Assembly: GCF_019469165.1 (NCBI RefSeq)
Contig: NZ_CP048263.1
Span: forward strand, 1,736,001 to 1,800,000
DNA length: 64,000 nucleotides
Reading direction: 5' to 3'
Source of the DNA: Gilliamella sp. ESL0443
GTDB taxonomy: Bacteria > Pseudomonadota > Gammaproteobacteria > Enterobacterales > Orbaceae
Below are positions 30,682-40,352 of this stretch, piece by piece (within the stretch, counting starts at the first letter, position 1; each line of letters begins with the position of its first letter). Made by a program: the position numbers and the translations under genes. The notes below the pieces were generated by a model. That model was not told the DNA's origin, did no database searches, and worked only from the letters and a program-made list of their open reading frames with translations.

Positions 30682-32046
30682 TTAATCCTGACCTGTTTTT
30701 AATTGAATTTCTGTGATTAGTTCTTCCATTCTTGCACTACGTGAACCTTTAACTAACATAGTTAAGTTTGGATATTTTTGTAATAACGCTAACAAAAACT
30801 CCACTGCTTTATGTTTATCAACGAAATGGTGTCCAACACCACTAAATTGACTAATCAATTCGCTTAAATCACCAACACTGACAACACAATCAATTTTTTG
30901 TTGTTTAGCTAATTCACCAATTTGTTGATGATAATTTTTTGCGTTATGTCCCAATTCCGCCATATCACCTACAACTAAAACTCGATAACCTGGTTGAGTT
31001 GCTAAAACATTAATAGCAGCCGACATTGACCCAACATTAGCATTATAGGAATCATCCCAAATTAATTGAGTTTGATTTAATTTAATTGGGTAAAGACGCC
31101 CTTTCACAGATTTCGACGTTGCTAATCCCTTCTTAACTTCTATTAAAGTTGCACCTACTGATATTGCTAAAGCTGCAGCAGCAATTGCATTAGATACATT
31201 ATGCTCACCAACTAATGGTAAGGTGATTTCACTCTCACCAATTGGTGTGCACAATGTGAAAATAGTCTGATCCATTACTTTTATATTACTAGCATAAAAA
31301 TCAGCAGAAGAATTATGTAAAGAAAAGGTCCAAACAGTTTTATTATTTAGCTCTTTTAACCAATTATCAGAACAACTATCTAAATTAATAATCGCGATGC
31401 CGTTTTCTGAAAGCCCTTCAAAGATTTCACCTTTAGCTGTTGCTACCCCTTCAAGTGAACCAAAACCTTCAATATGAGCTAAAGCAATATTATTAATGAG
31501 TGCACTATTTGGTTTAACTAAACGAGTGGTATAAGCAATTTCACCAATATGATTTGCACCCAGTTCAATAACTGCAAATTGATCTTGCTTTGATAATCTT
31601 AATAACGTTAATGGAACTCCAATATCATTATTAAAATTACCTTGAGTATAAAGTGTTTCACCACACTGCTGTAAAATAGTAGCAGTCATTTCTTTCACAG
31701 ATGTTTTACCTGATGAACCAGTCAACGCGACAATTTTAGCTGAGCTTTGATCTCGCACAAATGAAGCGATTTGACCTAATGCTAAATGGGTATCATTTAC
31801 TACTATTTGAGGAATATCATCGTCGAGTTTGTGATTAGCAATTACCAAACAAGCTCCATCTTTAATAGCTTGTTTAGCAAATAAATGACCATCAAATTTA
31901 TCACCCACTAATGCAATAAATAGTGATTTATGAGTAATTTTTCGTGAATCAGTACAAATTTCTTCAATAGTTAATCTCTCATCTTGAATATGATAAGAAG
32001 TCCCATTAACTATTTTTTCAACTTGCTTAATATCTAAAGGAATCAT
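30682..32046 (-). CDS. murF: UDP-MurNAc-tripeptide--D-alanyl-D-alanine ligase
   Basis: 454 residues (E. coli 452). Adds the D-Ala-D-Ala made by DdlB, encoded a few genes away, to the stem tripeptide. The ATP loop [11 protein letters not shown] and the later [12 protein letters not shown] and [11 protein letters not shown] motifs are conserved. Its start overlaps the murE stop by four bases. Confidence 0.98.
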   Translation of the reverse strand: MIPLDIKQVEKIVNGTSYHIQDERLTIEEICTDSRKITHKSLFIALVGDKFDGHLFAKQAIKDGACLVIANHKLDDDIPQIVVNDTHLALGQIASFVRDQSSAKIVALTGSSGKTSVKEMTATILQQCGETLYTQGNFNNDIGVPLTLLRLSKQDQFAVIELGANHIGEIAYTTRLVKPNSALINNIALAHIEGFGSLEGVATAKGEIFEGLSENGIAIINLDSCSDNWLKELNNKTVWTFSLHNSSADFYASNIKVMDQTIFTLCTPIGESEITLPLVGEHNVSNAIAAAALAISVGATLIEVKKGLATSKSVKGRLYPIKLNQTQLIWDDSYNANVGSMSAAINVLATQPGYRVLVVGDMAELGHNAKNYHQQIGELAKQQKIDCVVSVGDLSELISQFSGVGHHFVDKHKAVEFLLALLQKYPNLTMLVKGSRSARMEELITEIQLKTGQD

Positions 32047-33590
32047 GATTGATTCTCTACTCCTAAAATCTGTTTTACGGTTTCTTGATCTGAATAATGA
32101 TGCTTTGTTATACCTATAATCTGATAATCTTCATGTCCTTTCCCAGCTATTAGAATAACATCATCAGGTTTGGCTTGAGCTAGGGTCTTTGTGATAGCTT
32201 CAACTCTATCAGTAATAACTTGTGTATTTTTAACGTCAGTTAGCCCTTCTTGTATATCATGAATAATTTTTATTTCATCTTCAGTACGAGGATTATCATT
32301 AGTTAATACAATTTTATCGGCAAACTGTTCAGCAACTTCCCCCATTAATGGTCTTTTACCTGTATCTCTATCGCCTCCACAGCCAAAAATCACCCATAAT
32401 TTACCTTTGCAATGAATGCGGCTTGCTTGTAATGCTTTTTGTAGAGCGTCAGGTGTATGGGCATAATCAATGATTACCGTTGGGCTATTTTTCACGTGTA
32501 TCACTTCCATGCGACCACATATTGGCTTAAGGTACGATGCCATATTGACTACTGCAAAAAATGGATAATCAAGTGTTAGTAATGTTGCGATTGCTAATAG
32601 TAAATTTGATACATTAAATTCACCTAGTAATCGGCTATGAATAATGGCATTACCCCAGCTTGATTCCATGTGAATTTCGGCACCTTTATCATGATATTCA
32701 ATCATCGACACACCAACAAAAGGGTTGTCCATCATCTTCAAGCGTCGCAAGGACTTAGGTTGGCATGATACTGCAGTCGCTTTTGATAATTTATCAATCC
32801 AACGTCGTCCATAAGCATCATCATAATTAATAATGGGTTTTCCTGAACTAGCTACCTGCTTTTCTTTTTCATCAGAACTAAATAGCGACCATTTTGCCTT
32901 AGCATATCTATTCATCGTTTTATGATAGTCAAGATGATCTCGGCTTAGATTAATAAATACTGTCGCTGCACAATGTAATTCTTTTACCCGATTCATCGAT
33001 AACCCATGGGAAGAAATTTCCATTGCCACAACTTGAACACGTTTTGCTACAAAATCAGCTAGATAAGACTGAACTTCTACAGCAGATAAAGTTGTGTTTG
33101 GCGAGGGTTCGAGATGATTGTAAACACCATTACCAATCGTGCCTAACAATGCGGATTTTTTATTTAATAAAGTTGCACATTGTGCAATCAACTGCGTAAT
33201 TGTCGTTTTACCGTTTGTCCCCGTTACTCCAATTACAGATAAATGTTTAGAAGGTGAATGATAAAAATCAGCTGCAATTTTTGATAATTTTTGAGAAAGT
33301 TGAAACACACTTATTTGTGGAATAACTTTCTCGTCTTTTTGATTTAGGTAATCAATTTTCAAATCATTTGATTTTCTGTTTGTTTCAGTTAGAACAAGAA
33401 CAGCACCTGATGAAATTGCTTGAGGAATAAAATCTTTACCATTAACGGTATACCCTTTAATAGCTACAAACACATCTCCTTTTTGCACTTTCCGACTATC
33501 AATTACTAATTGATTAAGCGGGAAATCATCTACTGGTAGTTGATTCCCACCTAATAAGTTATATAAAGTTTTAAATGTGCTTGTTGCCAT
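32043..33590 (-). CDS. murE: UDP-MurNAc-dipeptide--meso-diaminopimelate ligase
   Basis: 515 residues (E. coli 495). The ATP loop GVTGTNGKTTITQL and the motif TNDNPRTEDE; DNPR is the specificity signature for meso-diaminopimelate rather than lysine, as expected of a Gram-negative wall. Slightly longer than the E. coli enzyme, with the extra length in less conserved regions. Ends in a four-base overlap with murF. Confidence 0.98.
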   Translation of the reverse strand: MATSTFKTLYNLLGGNQLPVDDFPLNQLVIDSRKVQKGDVFVAIKGYTVNGKDFIPQAISSGAVLVLTETNRKSNDLKIDYLNQKDEKVIPQISVFQLSQKLSKIAADFYHSPSKHLSVIGVTGTNGKTTITQLIAQCATLLNKKSALLGTIGNGVYNHLEPSPNTTLSAVEVQSYLADFVAKRVQVVAMEISSHGLSMNRVKELHCAATVFINLSRDHLDYHKTMNRYAKAKWSLFSSDEKEKQVASSGKPIINYDDAYGRRWIDKLSKATAVSCQPKSLRRLKMMDNPFVGVSMIEYHDKGAEIHMESSWGNAIIHSRLLGEFNVSNLLLAIATLLTLDYPFFAVVNMASYLKPICGRMEVIHVKNSPTVIIDYAHTPDALQKALQASRIHCKGKLWVIFGCGGDRDTGKRPLMGEVAEQFADKIVLTNDNPRTEDEIKIIHDIQEGLTDVKNTQVITDRVEAITKTLAQAKPDDVILIAGKGHEDYQIIGITKHHYSDQETVKQILGVENQS

Positions 33591-33603
33591 TATTTATTAC
33601 CTA

Positions 33604-35376
33604 TTAATATACAATCATTTGACCATCAACTTGACGATCTGGTTTTACATTCATTGTTCTAAGAACTCCCCCCATAATACGGCTAAAAACAGGGGCTGAA
33701 ACAGAACCACCATAATATTGCCCAGCTTTTGGATTATCGATAACAACAACCAGTGAATATTTAGGTCCTGTTGCTGGTGCAATACCAGCGGTATAAGCTA
33801 AATATTGATTAACATATCGTCCACCAGATAGTTTTTTAGCTGTACCCGTTTTAACACCTACACTATATCCAGGGACAGAAGCTTTGGTACCACCTCCAGT
33901 CACAGCAACCGCTTCCATTAATTGCACTACTGTTTTAGCTGTTTTTTCAGCTACAACACGTTTACCTTCTACTGGCTCGTTAATTTTTAATATTGAAACA
34001 GGTCGATAAACACCATAGCTACCGATAGTTGCATAAGCCCTAGCTAGCTGTAGTGGGGTAACACTTAATCCATAACCAAAAGAAAACGTCGCTCTTTCTA
34101 TATCAGCCCATTTTCTTGTTCTATCAGCAGCAATTGAACCACTCACTTCTCCACCTAAACCGAGTTCAGTTGGTTGTCCTAACCCAAAACGGCTATAAAA
34201 CTCAACAAGGTCACCTGATTGCATTTGTAAAGCTAACTTACTCACACCGACGTTACTTGATTTTTCAAGGATACCAGCCAAATTTAGGGCTTTTTGATAA
34301 GACACATCTTTGATTTCATAACGATTTACCAAAAAAGGTCTAGTATCAATAACCGTGTTTAAATCAGCTATTTTTTTCTCTAATGCAGCCATAACAACTA
34401 AAGGTTTAACTGTTGAACCTGGCTCAAATGCATCTGTTATCGCTCGATTTCGTAATAAACTATAATCAATTGAAGAGCGATTATTCGGGTTATAGGATGG
34501 ACTGGTTGCCATGGCCAATATTTCACCCGTGTGAACATCAATTAAAACAGCTGTGCCACTATCAGCTTTGTTAAATTCCACAGCTTGACTAAGTTCACTG
34601 TAAACGAGCGATTGTAAACGTTCATCAATACTTAATGTCAAATCAGAAGCAACTTCACTTTCAGTCCTTTCTAATTCTTCTATAACTCTACCAACACGAT
34701 CTCGCCTAACAACACGTTGTCCTGATTCACCAATCAGCCATTTATTAAAGCTTTTTTCAATTCCTTCTGAACCTTTTTCCGTTCCATTTTCATCAATGTC
34801 AGTTAAACCAATTAATTGTGCTATATTTTCAGCTGCTGGATAATAACGTTTAGATGTTTTGGCAAACGAAATACCAGGTAATTTTAATTGTTTTAAATAA
34901 TCCGATATTGTTGGTGTAATTTGTTTAGACAAATAAACAAAACGCATCGATGGATTACTCAATTTTTGCTCTAGTGTCGACATTGGAATATTCAATGTCT
35001 TTGCTAATCCTTGCCAACGGATATCATTAGGATCAACTCCGCCTTTTTGTACAACAATTTTCGGATCAGCCCAAACATCATACATAGGTACACTAACAGC
35101 CAATGCTCTGCCATTACGATCCGTAATCATTGCTCGAGGTGCGCTCATTTCTTGATGACGAATTGAGCGTTTATTGGCTTCAGCAATTAACTTATCAGGT
35201 TCTATTATTTGTAAAATTGCCAATCGGACAAGTAAACCAATAATTGCTAAAATAATAAAACCATAAACAATATAAAATCGAGTGAGGGTAAAAATTTGTT
35301 TTTTACTATTTAATTTATTCCCTTTATTCGATTTTGTAGTATGTTTTACATTATCTCTTTTATTAGCAAACTTCAT
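33604..35376 (-). CDS. ftsI: Septal peptidoglycan transpeptidase FtsI (PBP3)
   Basis: 590 residues. Short cytoplasmic tail, one membrane helix (about 32-56), a pedestal domain, then the transpeptidase domain with the active-site serine S321 in STVK (321-324), SSN at 373-375 and KTG at 509-511. The cytoplasmic tail is basic and Lys/Asn-rich. It starts at the last base of ftsL, so translation is probably coupled, and ends 13 bases before murE. Confidence 0.98.
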   Translation of the reverse strand: MKFANKRDNVKHTTKSNKGNKLNSKKQIFTLTRFYIVYGFIILAIIGLLVRLAILQIIEPDKLIAEANKRSIRHQEMSAPRAMITDRNGRALAVSVPMYDVWADPKIVVQKGGVDPNDIRWQGLAKTLNIPMSTLEQKLSNPSMRFVYLSKQITPTISDYLKQLKLPGISFAKTSKRYYPAAENIAQLIGLTDIDENGTEKGSEGIEKSFNKWLIGESGQRVVRRDRVGRVIEELERTESEVASDLTLSIDERLQSLVYSELSQAVEFNKADSGTAVLIDVHTGEILAMATSPSYNPNNRSSIDYSLLRNRAITDAFEPGSTVKPLVVMAALEKKIADLNTVIDTRPFLVNRYEIKDVSYQKALNLAGILEKSSNVGVSKLALQMQSGDLVEFYSRFGLGQPTELGLGGEVSGSIAADRTRKWADIERATFSFGYGLSVTPLQLARAYATIGSYGVYRPVSILKINEPVEGKRVVAEKTAKTVVQLMEAVAVTGGGTKASVPGYSVGVKTGTAKKLSGGRYVNQYLAYTAGIAPATGPKYSLVVVIDNPKAGQYYGGSVSAPVFSRIMGGVLRTMNVKPDRQVDGQMIVY

Positions 35377-35750
35377 TATTTACTCTTTATCACAATAACG
35401 GTTTCATTTTGCGGTGTCACATACGACATGCCCAATTGATTTTTAGCTTTATCTTCAACACGTTTTGGATCAGCAAGTACATTTTCCTCAATAACTAAAT
35501 TACGCCATTCACTTTCTAAAACATCTTGTTCGAGTAATAATTGTTCACGTTCAAATAATTGTTTACGGACTTGCTGGGTTATAACTAATACAGCTCCAGC
35601 AGAAATAACAATAAAAACCAATAACAATAATGAAATTTTTTGATGGCCGAGCAAATCACTAAGGATTAATCCAAATAAACTTTTGCTGGGTCTTTTTTGA
35701 TTGTGTATATCTACACTTATTCTTTGATAAATTTCATTGTTACTATTCAT
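35376..35750 (-). CDS. ftsL: Cell division protein FtsL
   Basis: 124 residues: a cytoplasmic N-terminus, one membrane helix (about 36-56), then a periplasmic leucine-zipper-like coiled coil ([19 protein letters not shown]) and the conserved end ([18 protein letters not shown]). Forms the FtsQLB complex. Its length is typical (E. coli 121). Overlaps rsmH by eight bases and ftsI by one. Confidence 0.95.
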   Translation of the reverse strand: MNSNNEIYQRISVDIHNQKRPSKSLFGLILSDLLGHQKISLLLLVFIVISAGAVLVITQQVRKQLFEREQLLLEQDVLESEWRNLVIEENVLADPKRVEDKAKNQLGMSYVTPQNETVIVIKSK

Positions 35751-36678
35751 TTTTCCTTTCTGCTATCCTTAATATCGCGCTTCGAGAACGCGGGTTACCA
35801 TATATTTCATTATTGCTTGGCTTAATTTTGCCAAGTGATTTTAATTTAGCATCACCATATTGTTTAATTTGTTGTTCTGTTAATGGTAAGCCAGCTGGTA
35901 AATTAGGACCTTTACTCTGTTTATTTATAAATTGTTTTACAATTCTATCTTCTAATGAATGAAAACTAATAACTGCAAGTCTTCCTTGAGCAGCAAGCAC
36001 TGACAAACTGCTATTTAAGGCTTGCTCAACTTCTTCCAATTCACTATTTATATAAATGCGAATAGCTTGGAACGAGCGTGTTGCTGGGTGTTTATTTTTG
36101 TCTTTTTTCGGTGTTGCTTTTTCAATTAGATTTGCTAATTCTAATGTACGAGTAATTGGTGAAACTTTATTCTGTTCCACAATTGCACGTGCAATCCTTT
36201 TGGCAAACTTTTCTTCCCCAAAAGTTTTTAAAACCCATGCGATATCATTTTCATCACTATTTAGTAACCACTCACTTGCAGTTACACCTTTGCGGTTATT
36301 CATCCGCATATCAAGTGGTCCATCTCGCATAAAAGAAAATCCTCTTTCAGGATCATCTAATTGTGGAGACGAAACCCCCAGATCTAATAAAAAGCCATCA
36401 ATATTACCTAACAACCCTAAATCATTGATATATTGATGTACATTCGAAAACTCTCCTCGAATAAAAATAAACCTAGGATCGGTTATATTAAGTGCGGCTT
36501 GTTCAGCACGTTCATCTCGGTCAATTGCAATTAGTTTCCCTTGTTCGCCCAATTGTTCAAGAATCAACCTAGAATGACCACCACGCCCAAAAGTACCATC
36601 AATATAAATACCGTTTTTTTTTATATTTAATGCAGCCACAGCTTCATTTAACAAAACAGTTTTATGTTGATAATCCAT
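35743..36678 (-). CDS. rsmH: 16S rRNA m4C1402 methyltransferase
   Basis: 311 residues (E. coli 313). Methylates N4 of C1402 in the ribosomal P site. The SAM-binding stretch [16 protein letters not shown] (near 26-41), [16 protein letters not shown], and the C-terminal [14 protein letters not shown] are all hallmark sequences. Second gene of the dcw cluster, 15 bases after mraZ, overlapping ftsL. Confidence 0.98.
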   Translation of the reverse strand: MDYQHKTVLLNEAVAALNIKKNGIYIDGTFGRGGHSRLILEQLGEQGKLIAIDRDERAEQAALNITDPRFIFIRGEFSNVHQYINDLGLLGNIDGFLLDLGVSSPQLDDPERGFSFMRDGPLDMRMNNRKGVTASEWLLNSDENDIAWVLKTFGEEKFAKRIARAIVEQNKVSPITRTLELANLIEKATPKKDKNKHPATRSFQAIRIYINSELEEVEQALNSSLSVLAAQGRLAVISFHSLEDRIVKQFINKQSKGPNLPAGLPLTEQQIKQYGDAKLKSLGKIKPSNNEIYGNPRSRSAILRIAERKNE

Positions 36679-36693
36679 CTTTATTTACTCTTA

Positions 36694-37140
36694 TTAAATT
36701 GTTAGACTTTTTAAATTTTCTGATAAGTTTTCAACATCTGTTGATAATGTGGCAATGTCATCACTAATTTGTTGATACCAAATTGCTTCATCCCATATCT
36801 CAAATTTATTAGATTGGCCAACAAACATGGTATGTTTTTCTAGTTTTGCATAAGTACGTAAAGTTGGTGGAAGTAAAATACGTCCTGCATTATCTAAATT
36901 ACATTCCGTTGCATAACCTAATAATAGTCTTTTAATTCTTCGTTCTGCTTCAACAACTGTTGATAATGTTGATAGCTGTAATTCAATTTTTTGCCATTCA
37001 GTCATTGAATAAAGTGTCAAACAGGGGTGATATAAACCAATGGTACAAACTAAACCATCAGGCAAAAATTCACGATAACGAGTAGGGATTGCTATTCGCC
37101 CTTTGCTATCTAAATTGACTGAAATTGCACCACTAAACAT
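36694..37140 (-). CDS. mraZ: Transcriptional regulator MraZ
   Basis: 148 residues (E. coli 152) made of two AbrB-like half-domains, each with the conserved DxxGR (LDSKGRIAIP near 11-20, LDNAGRILLP near 81-90). In E. coli it forms a ring and represses its own promoter and the dcw cluster by binding TGGG repeats. Three such repeats are present upstream (37218-37242), so autoregulation is likely conserved. Confidence 0.97.
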   Translation of the reverse strand: MFSGAISVNLDSKGRIAIPTRYREFLPDGLVCTIGLYHPCLTLYSMTEWQKIELQLSTLSTVVEAERRIKRLLLGYATECNLDNAGRILLPPTLRTYAKLEKHTMFVGQSNKFEIWDEAIWYQQISDDIATLSTDVENLSENLKSLTI

Positions 37141-37217
37141 GAAAGCACCGTAATTGTTAATTTTTATTGTTTTTAAATTATTAAAAAATCAATATGTTAA
37201 TTAAAAACCTATTTTTT

Positions 37218-37242
37218 ACCACTTAACCCCACTTTTTACCAC
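37218..37242 (-). promoter_or_regulatory. MraZ operator: three GTGG repeats with 10-bp period
   Basis: On the minus strand GTGGT, GTGGG and GTGGT begin exactly 10 bp apart, each followed by five A/T/G-rich bases. This matches the E. coli MraZ site (TGGG repeats separated by five bases). It lies about 80-100 bp upstream of mraZ. Confidence 0.8.
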
Positions 37243-37481
37243 AAAAGTTACAAAAATAATAGATATTTAATCAATTAATTTCTAACAATTTAAGAAATTA
37301 ATAAGATAATAAGTGAGCACTAACAAATTAAGTGAAGCGCTTAGAAATGGTAAGACGAAATTATTAACAGTGTTTATTAATATCCGAAACAAACTAATAA
37401 TAAAAAAAGTCACAAATAATCAATTTATTAATAATTAAAAATAGCTCAATAGGTGTTTTAATATAAGACCAGAAATGAGAG

Positions 37482-37504
37482 CTTTGCCAGTAAAACTGGC
37501 AAAG
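37482..37504 (-). terminator. Hairpin after pgl, probable terminator
   Basis: CTTTGCCAG (37482-37490) pairs perfectly with CTGGCAAAG (37496-37504) around a five-base loop, 12 bases past the pgl stop. The downstream minus-strand tail (CTCTCATTTCTGG) is only moderately T-rich. Confidence 0.6.
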
Positions 37505-37516
37505 TTGATTGTTCAG

Positions 37517-38215
37517 TTAAGATGCTGTCCAAAAACCAATTACATTGACTTTGTTTTGTTGCAGTATTGCACGAATTGGCATTTGATTAATATCATCTCC
37601 CTTTTCTGCTTGTTGTAATACCTGCATTTTGCTTTCTCCAACTAAATGCAGATAGATATTTTGACTATCTAAAATAGTTGGTAATGTTAAAGTAATGCGG
37701 TCTAATGGAGCCGTCAATGGAGTCATTCCAACAACTTTGCGACCTGATTTCATATCCAAACCAGCCCGCAAATTTGCTGCACCCGGGAAAAGTGAGGCAG
37801 TATGACCATCTTCTCCCATTCCTAAGATTAAAACATCTAAAGGCATAGGAATTTTATTTAAAATTTTGTCTGTAATTTCTGCACCATCAAATGGATTATC
37901 ACAACTATTTTTTAAACCTACAAAATTGGCCAATTTAGCTTTATTTTGTAATAAGTAAGTTAACACTAATTTTTCATTACTAGCATCATCGGTATCATCT
38001 ACCCATCTATCATCTACTAATGTAATAAAAACATTGTGCCAATCTAAATCTTGTTGGCTTAATAGTTTAAATAATGGAATAGGTGTTTTACCACCTGATA
38101 CAGCAATAGAAGCATGTCCCTTTTTATCAATAGCTTGTTTCAAATCTTTGACAATATAAGCAGCTAAATCTTCAATTAATAATTGACTATTTGGATATTT
38201 TTTTAATGTAAACAT
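37517..38215 (-). CDS. pgl: 6-phosphogluconolactonase (Pgl/DevB type)
   Basis: 232 residues of the NagB-like fold. Hydrolyses 6-phosphogluconolactone, the product of the upstream zwf enzyme. AVSGGKTPIPLFKLL, VDDRWV, and LGMGEDGHTASLFPG are characteristic. This is the DevB-type enzyme found next to zwf in many bacteria, not the unrelated seven-bladed YbhE lactonase of E. coli. It starts 14 bases after zwf. Confidence 0.96.
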   Translation of the reverse strand: MFTLKKYPNSQLLIEDLAAYIVKDLKQAIDKKGHASIAVSGGKTPIPLFKLLSQQDLDWHNVFITLVDDRWVDDTDDASNEKLVLTYLLQNKAKLANFVGLKNSCDNPFDGAEITDKILNKIPMPLDVLILGMGEDGHTASLFPGAANLRAGLDMKSGRKVVGMTPLTAPLDRITLTLPTILDSQNIYLHLVGESKMQVLQQAEKGDDINQMPIRAILQQNKVNVIGFWTAS

Positions 38216-38229
38216 ATTGTTAAATTCCT

Positions 38230-39690
38230 CTATTCAAACTCATGCCATGAATGACCATCTTTAGTTATCAAAGCAACCGAAGCGACAGGCCCCCAAGTAC
38301 CAGCAGGATAAATTTTAGGTTGTTCATTATCTAATTTCCAGGCACTAATAATTGAATCAACCCATTTCCAAGCTGCCTCTACTTCATCTCGATGAACAAA
38401 TAATGCTTGTCTTCCTCGCATCACTTCAAGTAACAACCGCTCATAAGCATCAGCACTTTGTTGATGAAAAGTTTCACTAAAACTTAAATCTAACTTAGTC
38501 GTTTGTAAATTATGTGTACTGTCTAATCCTGGCACCTTATTTAAAATTTCAATATCCATACCTTCATCTGGCTGTAGACGAATTGTTAGTTTATTCTGCG
38601 GTAGTTCAGAATAAGACTCACTAAATAAATTAAGGGGTAAAGATTTAAAATAAACTACTACTTCAGAACACTTGCTTGGTAAACGTTTGCCGGTTCGTAA
38701 ATAAAAAGGCACACCCGCCCAACGCCAATTATCAATATCAACTCGAATAGCAACAAATGTTTCCGTATTACTTTGTTTGTTTGCACCATCTTCTTCTAAA
38801 TAACCAGGAACATTGATACCATTAACAAACCCTGCAGTATATTGTCCTCTAACAACTTTTTCACGGATATTTGCTTTATTAATTGGACGTAATGCATTAA
38901 GTACAGCAATCTTTTCTCTACGCAAGCTATTATCTTCAAGATTTGCAGGTGGAGACATGGCAATCATCGTCAGAATTTGTAATAAATGGTTTTGCACCAT
39001 ATCACGCATTTGACCCGCTTTATCAAAATAACCCCAGCGACCTTCAATTCCTACTTGTTCTGCAACGGTGATTTCAACATGATCAATAGAATTTCTATCC
39101 CAAAGCGAAGCAAATACAGGATTAGCGAAACGAAGTGCGAGTAAATTTAAAACTGACTCTTTTCCTAAGTAATGGTCGATACGATAAACTTGTGATTCAC
39201 TGAAAAATTTTGCAACTGAATCATTAATTTCCTTTGATGATTGCAGATCAAAACCTAGTGGTTTTTCCATTACAATTCTATTTTGAGCCTGATTTAAACC
39301 TGCTTCAGCTAACCCTTGGCAAATCGTACCAAAGGCATTGGGATGCATCGCAAAATAGAAAATAGCAGGATGTGACTTTTCAAGCTTATCTTTTAATAAA
39401 TTAAAACCGGCAATGTCATTAACATCTAATTTATGAAAGTTAAGACGTTGGCTAAAACGTTGCCAAATACTTTCATCTAGTGGTTCAGTCATAAATGTGG
39501 TTAACGCATCTTTTGCAACCTCAGTGTAAGCGGCTTGATCCCAATCAGCTCGACCTACACCTAAAATTTTTGTCTGCTTTGGCAACTTTCCATATTTTTC
39601 TAATTGATATAGAGACGGTAAGAGTTTGCGCCTTGTTAAATCCCCTTTAGCGCCAAAAATTACCAAATCGCAAGCTGGGATATCAGACAT
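38230..39690 (-). CDS. zwf: Glucose-6-phosphate 1-dehydrogenase
   Basis: 486 residues (E. coli 491). First enzyme of the oxidative pentose phosphate pathway, producing NADPH. The nucleotide-binding IFGAKGDLTRRKLLPSLY (near 11-28) and the active-site RIDHYLGKE are intact. Operon zwf-pgl; gnd is not in the window. No terminator between zwf and pgl. Confidence 0.98.
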   Translation of the reverse strand: MSDIPACDLVIFGAKGDLTRRKLLPSLYQLEKYGKLPKQTKILGVGRADWDQAAYTEVAKDALTTFMTEPLDESIWQRFSQRLNFHKLDVNDIAGFNLLKDKLEKSHPAIFYFAMHPNAFGTICQGLAEAGLNQAQNRIVMEKPLGFDLQSSKEINDSVAKFFSESQVYRIDHYLGKESVLNLLALRFANPVFASLWDRNSIDHVEITVAEQVGIEGRWGYFDKAGQMRDMVQNHLLQILTMIAMSPPANLEDNSLRREKIAVLNALRPINKANIREKVVRGQYTAGFVNGINVPGYLEEDGANKQSNTETFVAIRVDIDNWRWAGVPFYLRTGKRLPSKCSEVVVYFKSLPLNLFSESYSELPQNKLTIRLQPDEGMDIEILNKVPGLDSTHNLQTTKLDLSFSETFHQQSADAYERLLLEVMRGRQALFVHRDEVEAAWKWVDSIISAWKLDNEQPKIYPAGTWGPVASVALITKDGHSWHEFE

Positions 39691-39809
39691 GAGTTTCTCC
39701 TAAAATGGTGTAATCTACAATTTATTTTATTATGTTTGATACCAATATACATCAAGTTAATAGAATAAATTATAACAATAGGTATTTGTCGTTTTAAGAC
39801 TATAGTAAA

Positions 39810-39844
39810 AAATAAAAGGTCACCATTTAGGTGACCTTTTATTT
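39810..39844 (-). terminator. Terminator of rplY
   Basis: AAATAAAAGGTCACC (39810-39824) pairs perfectly with GGTGACCTTTTATTT (39830-39844), with a five-base loop. The minus-strand tail is TTTTATTT. It lies about 40 bases past the rplY stop and isolates it from zwf. The symmetrical A/T flanks could allow termination in both directions. Confidence 0.9.
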
Positions 39845-39881
39845 AAAGATATTGTTGAATGATTTTTCAACAAACATATGA

Positions 39882-40166
39882 TTATGCGCGTACAAAATCC
39901 ATGTGAACTAATTTTGGTTTAAATGGATGACGTTGTACTGCTTGCACTTTAGCTTTAACTGCTTTACCGTCGATTTCAATAGTTAGTACTTCAGAATAAA
40001 ACTCTGGTTTTTCTTGCATATTGAAAATTTGATTGTGATCTAACACAATAGAAATTGCAGGTTCTGTTCCACCATAAACAATTGCTGGGAACTGACCAGC
40101 GTGACGCAGGCGGCGGCTCGCACCCTTACCATGCTCTTTTCTAACTTCTGCTTTAAATTTAAACAT
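39882..40166 (-). CDS. rplY: 50S ribosomal protein L25
   Basis: 94 residues, the short enterobacterial form without a CTC C-terminal domain. Binds 5S r[27 protein letters not shown] near the start and [17 protein letters not shown] at the end are near-identical to E. coli L25. Monocistronic: a terminator follows and a probable promoter at 40257-40289 precedes it, overlapping one arm of an inverted repeat. In E. coli L25 represses its own mRNA. Confidence 0.97.
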   Translation of the reverse strand: MFKFKAEVRKEHGKGASRRLRHAGQFPAIVYGGTEPAISIVLDHNQIFNMQEKPEFYSEVLTIEIDGKAVKAKVQAVQRHPFKPKLVHMDFVRA

Positions 40167-40256
40167 ATTGATTTCTCTTGTTTATTCTAAATAAAAAACC
40201 AATTACAGGCGACCCAGTAGTTGGCTATAAAATTGATGCCCTAAAAAGCGCTAAGG

Positions 40257-40289
40257 ATTATAAAGTGTTATGATTGTAAACGCAATCAA
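40257..40289 (-). promoter_or_regulatory. Probable rplY promoter overlapping an inverted repeat
   Basis: On the minus strand TTGCGT and TATAAT (40257-40262) are separated by 17 bases, a good sigma-70 spacing. The -35 box lies in the left arm of the inverted repeat at 40273-40337. This would leave a leader of roughly 80 bases before the rplY start. Confidence 0.55.
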
Positions 40290-40337
40290 ATAATCAGTTT
40301 AATAAAGATATAGTCTTATATTGATTGCGTTTGCAAT
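40273..40337. repeat. Inverted repeat, 17-bp arms, containing ATTGYAAACGCAAT
   Basis: The arm at 40273-40289 (ATTGTAAACGCAATCAA) is complementary to 40321-40337 with one mismatch; the loop is 31 bases. Each arm is itself partly palindromic (ATTG...CAAT around AACG), which recalls LacI/PurR-type operators. It sits between yeaD and rplY and covers the predicted rplY -35. No T-run follows on either strand, so it is not an ordinary terminator. Confidence 0.6.
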
Positions 40338-40352
40338 ATCAAAACCTAATGA

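Larger units (their letters stand above)
37141..37516. other. 376-bp region holding the dcw promoter and the end of pgl-side structures
   Basis: No gene seen. It contains the MraZ operator at 37218-37242 and a hairpin next to nothing else before pgl's stop at 37517 (37482-37504). The remainder is very AT-rich; I could not assign the -35/-10 of the dcw promoter with confidence, though it must lie near the operator. Confidence 0.6.

Noticed and set aside
36056-36436. Open frame of 126 codons on the plus strand opposite rsmH
   Set aside because: Antisense to a conserved gene, no ribosome-binding site, composition typical of a mirrored coding strand.
40273-40337. Rho-independent terminator of yeaD
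   Set aside because: The arms are long, but the loop is 31 bases and no T-run follows on the minus strand.
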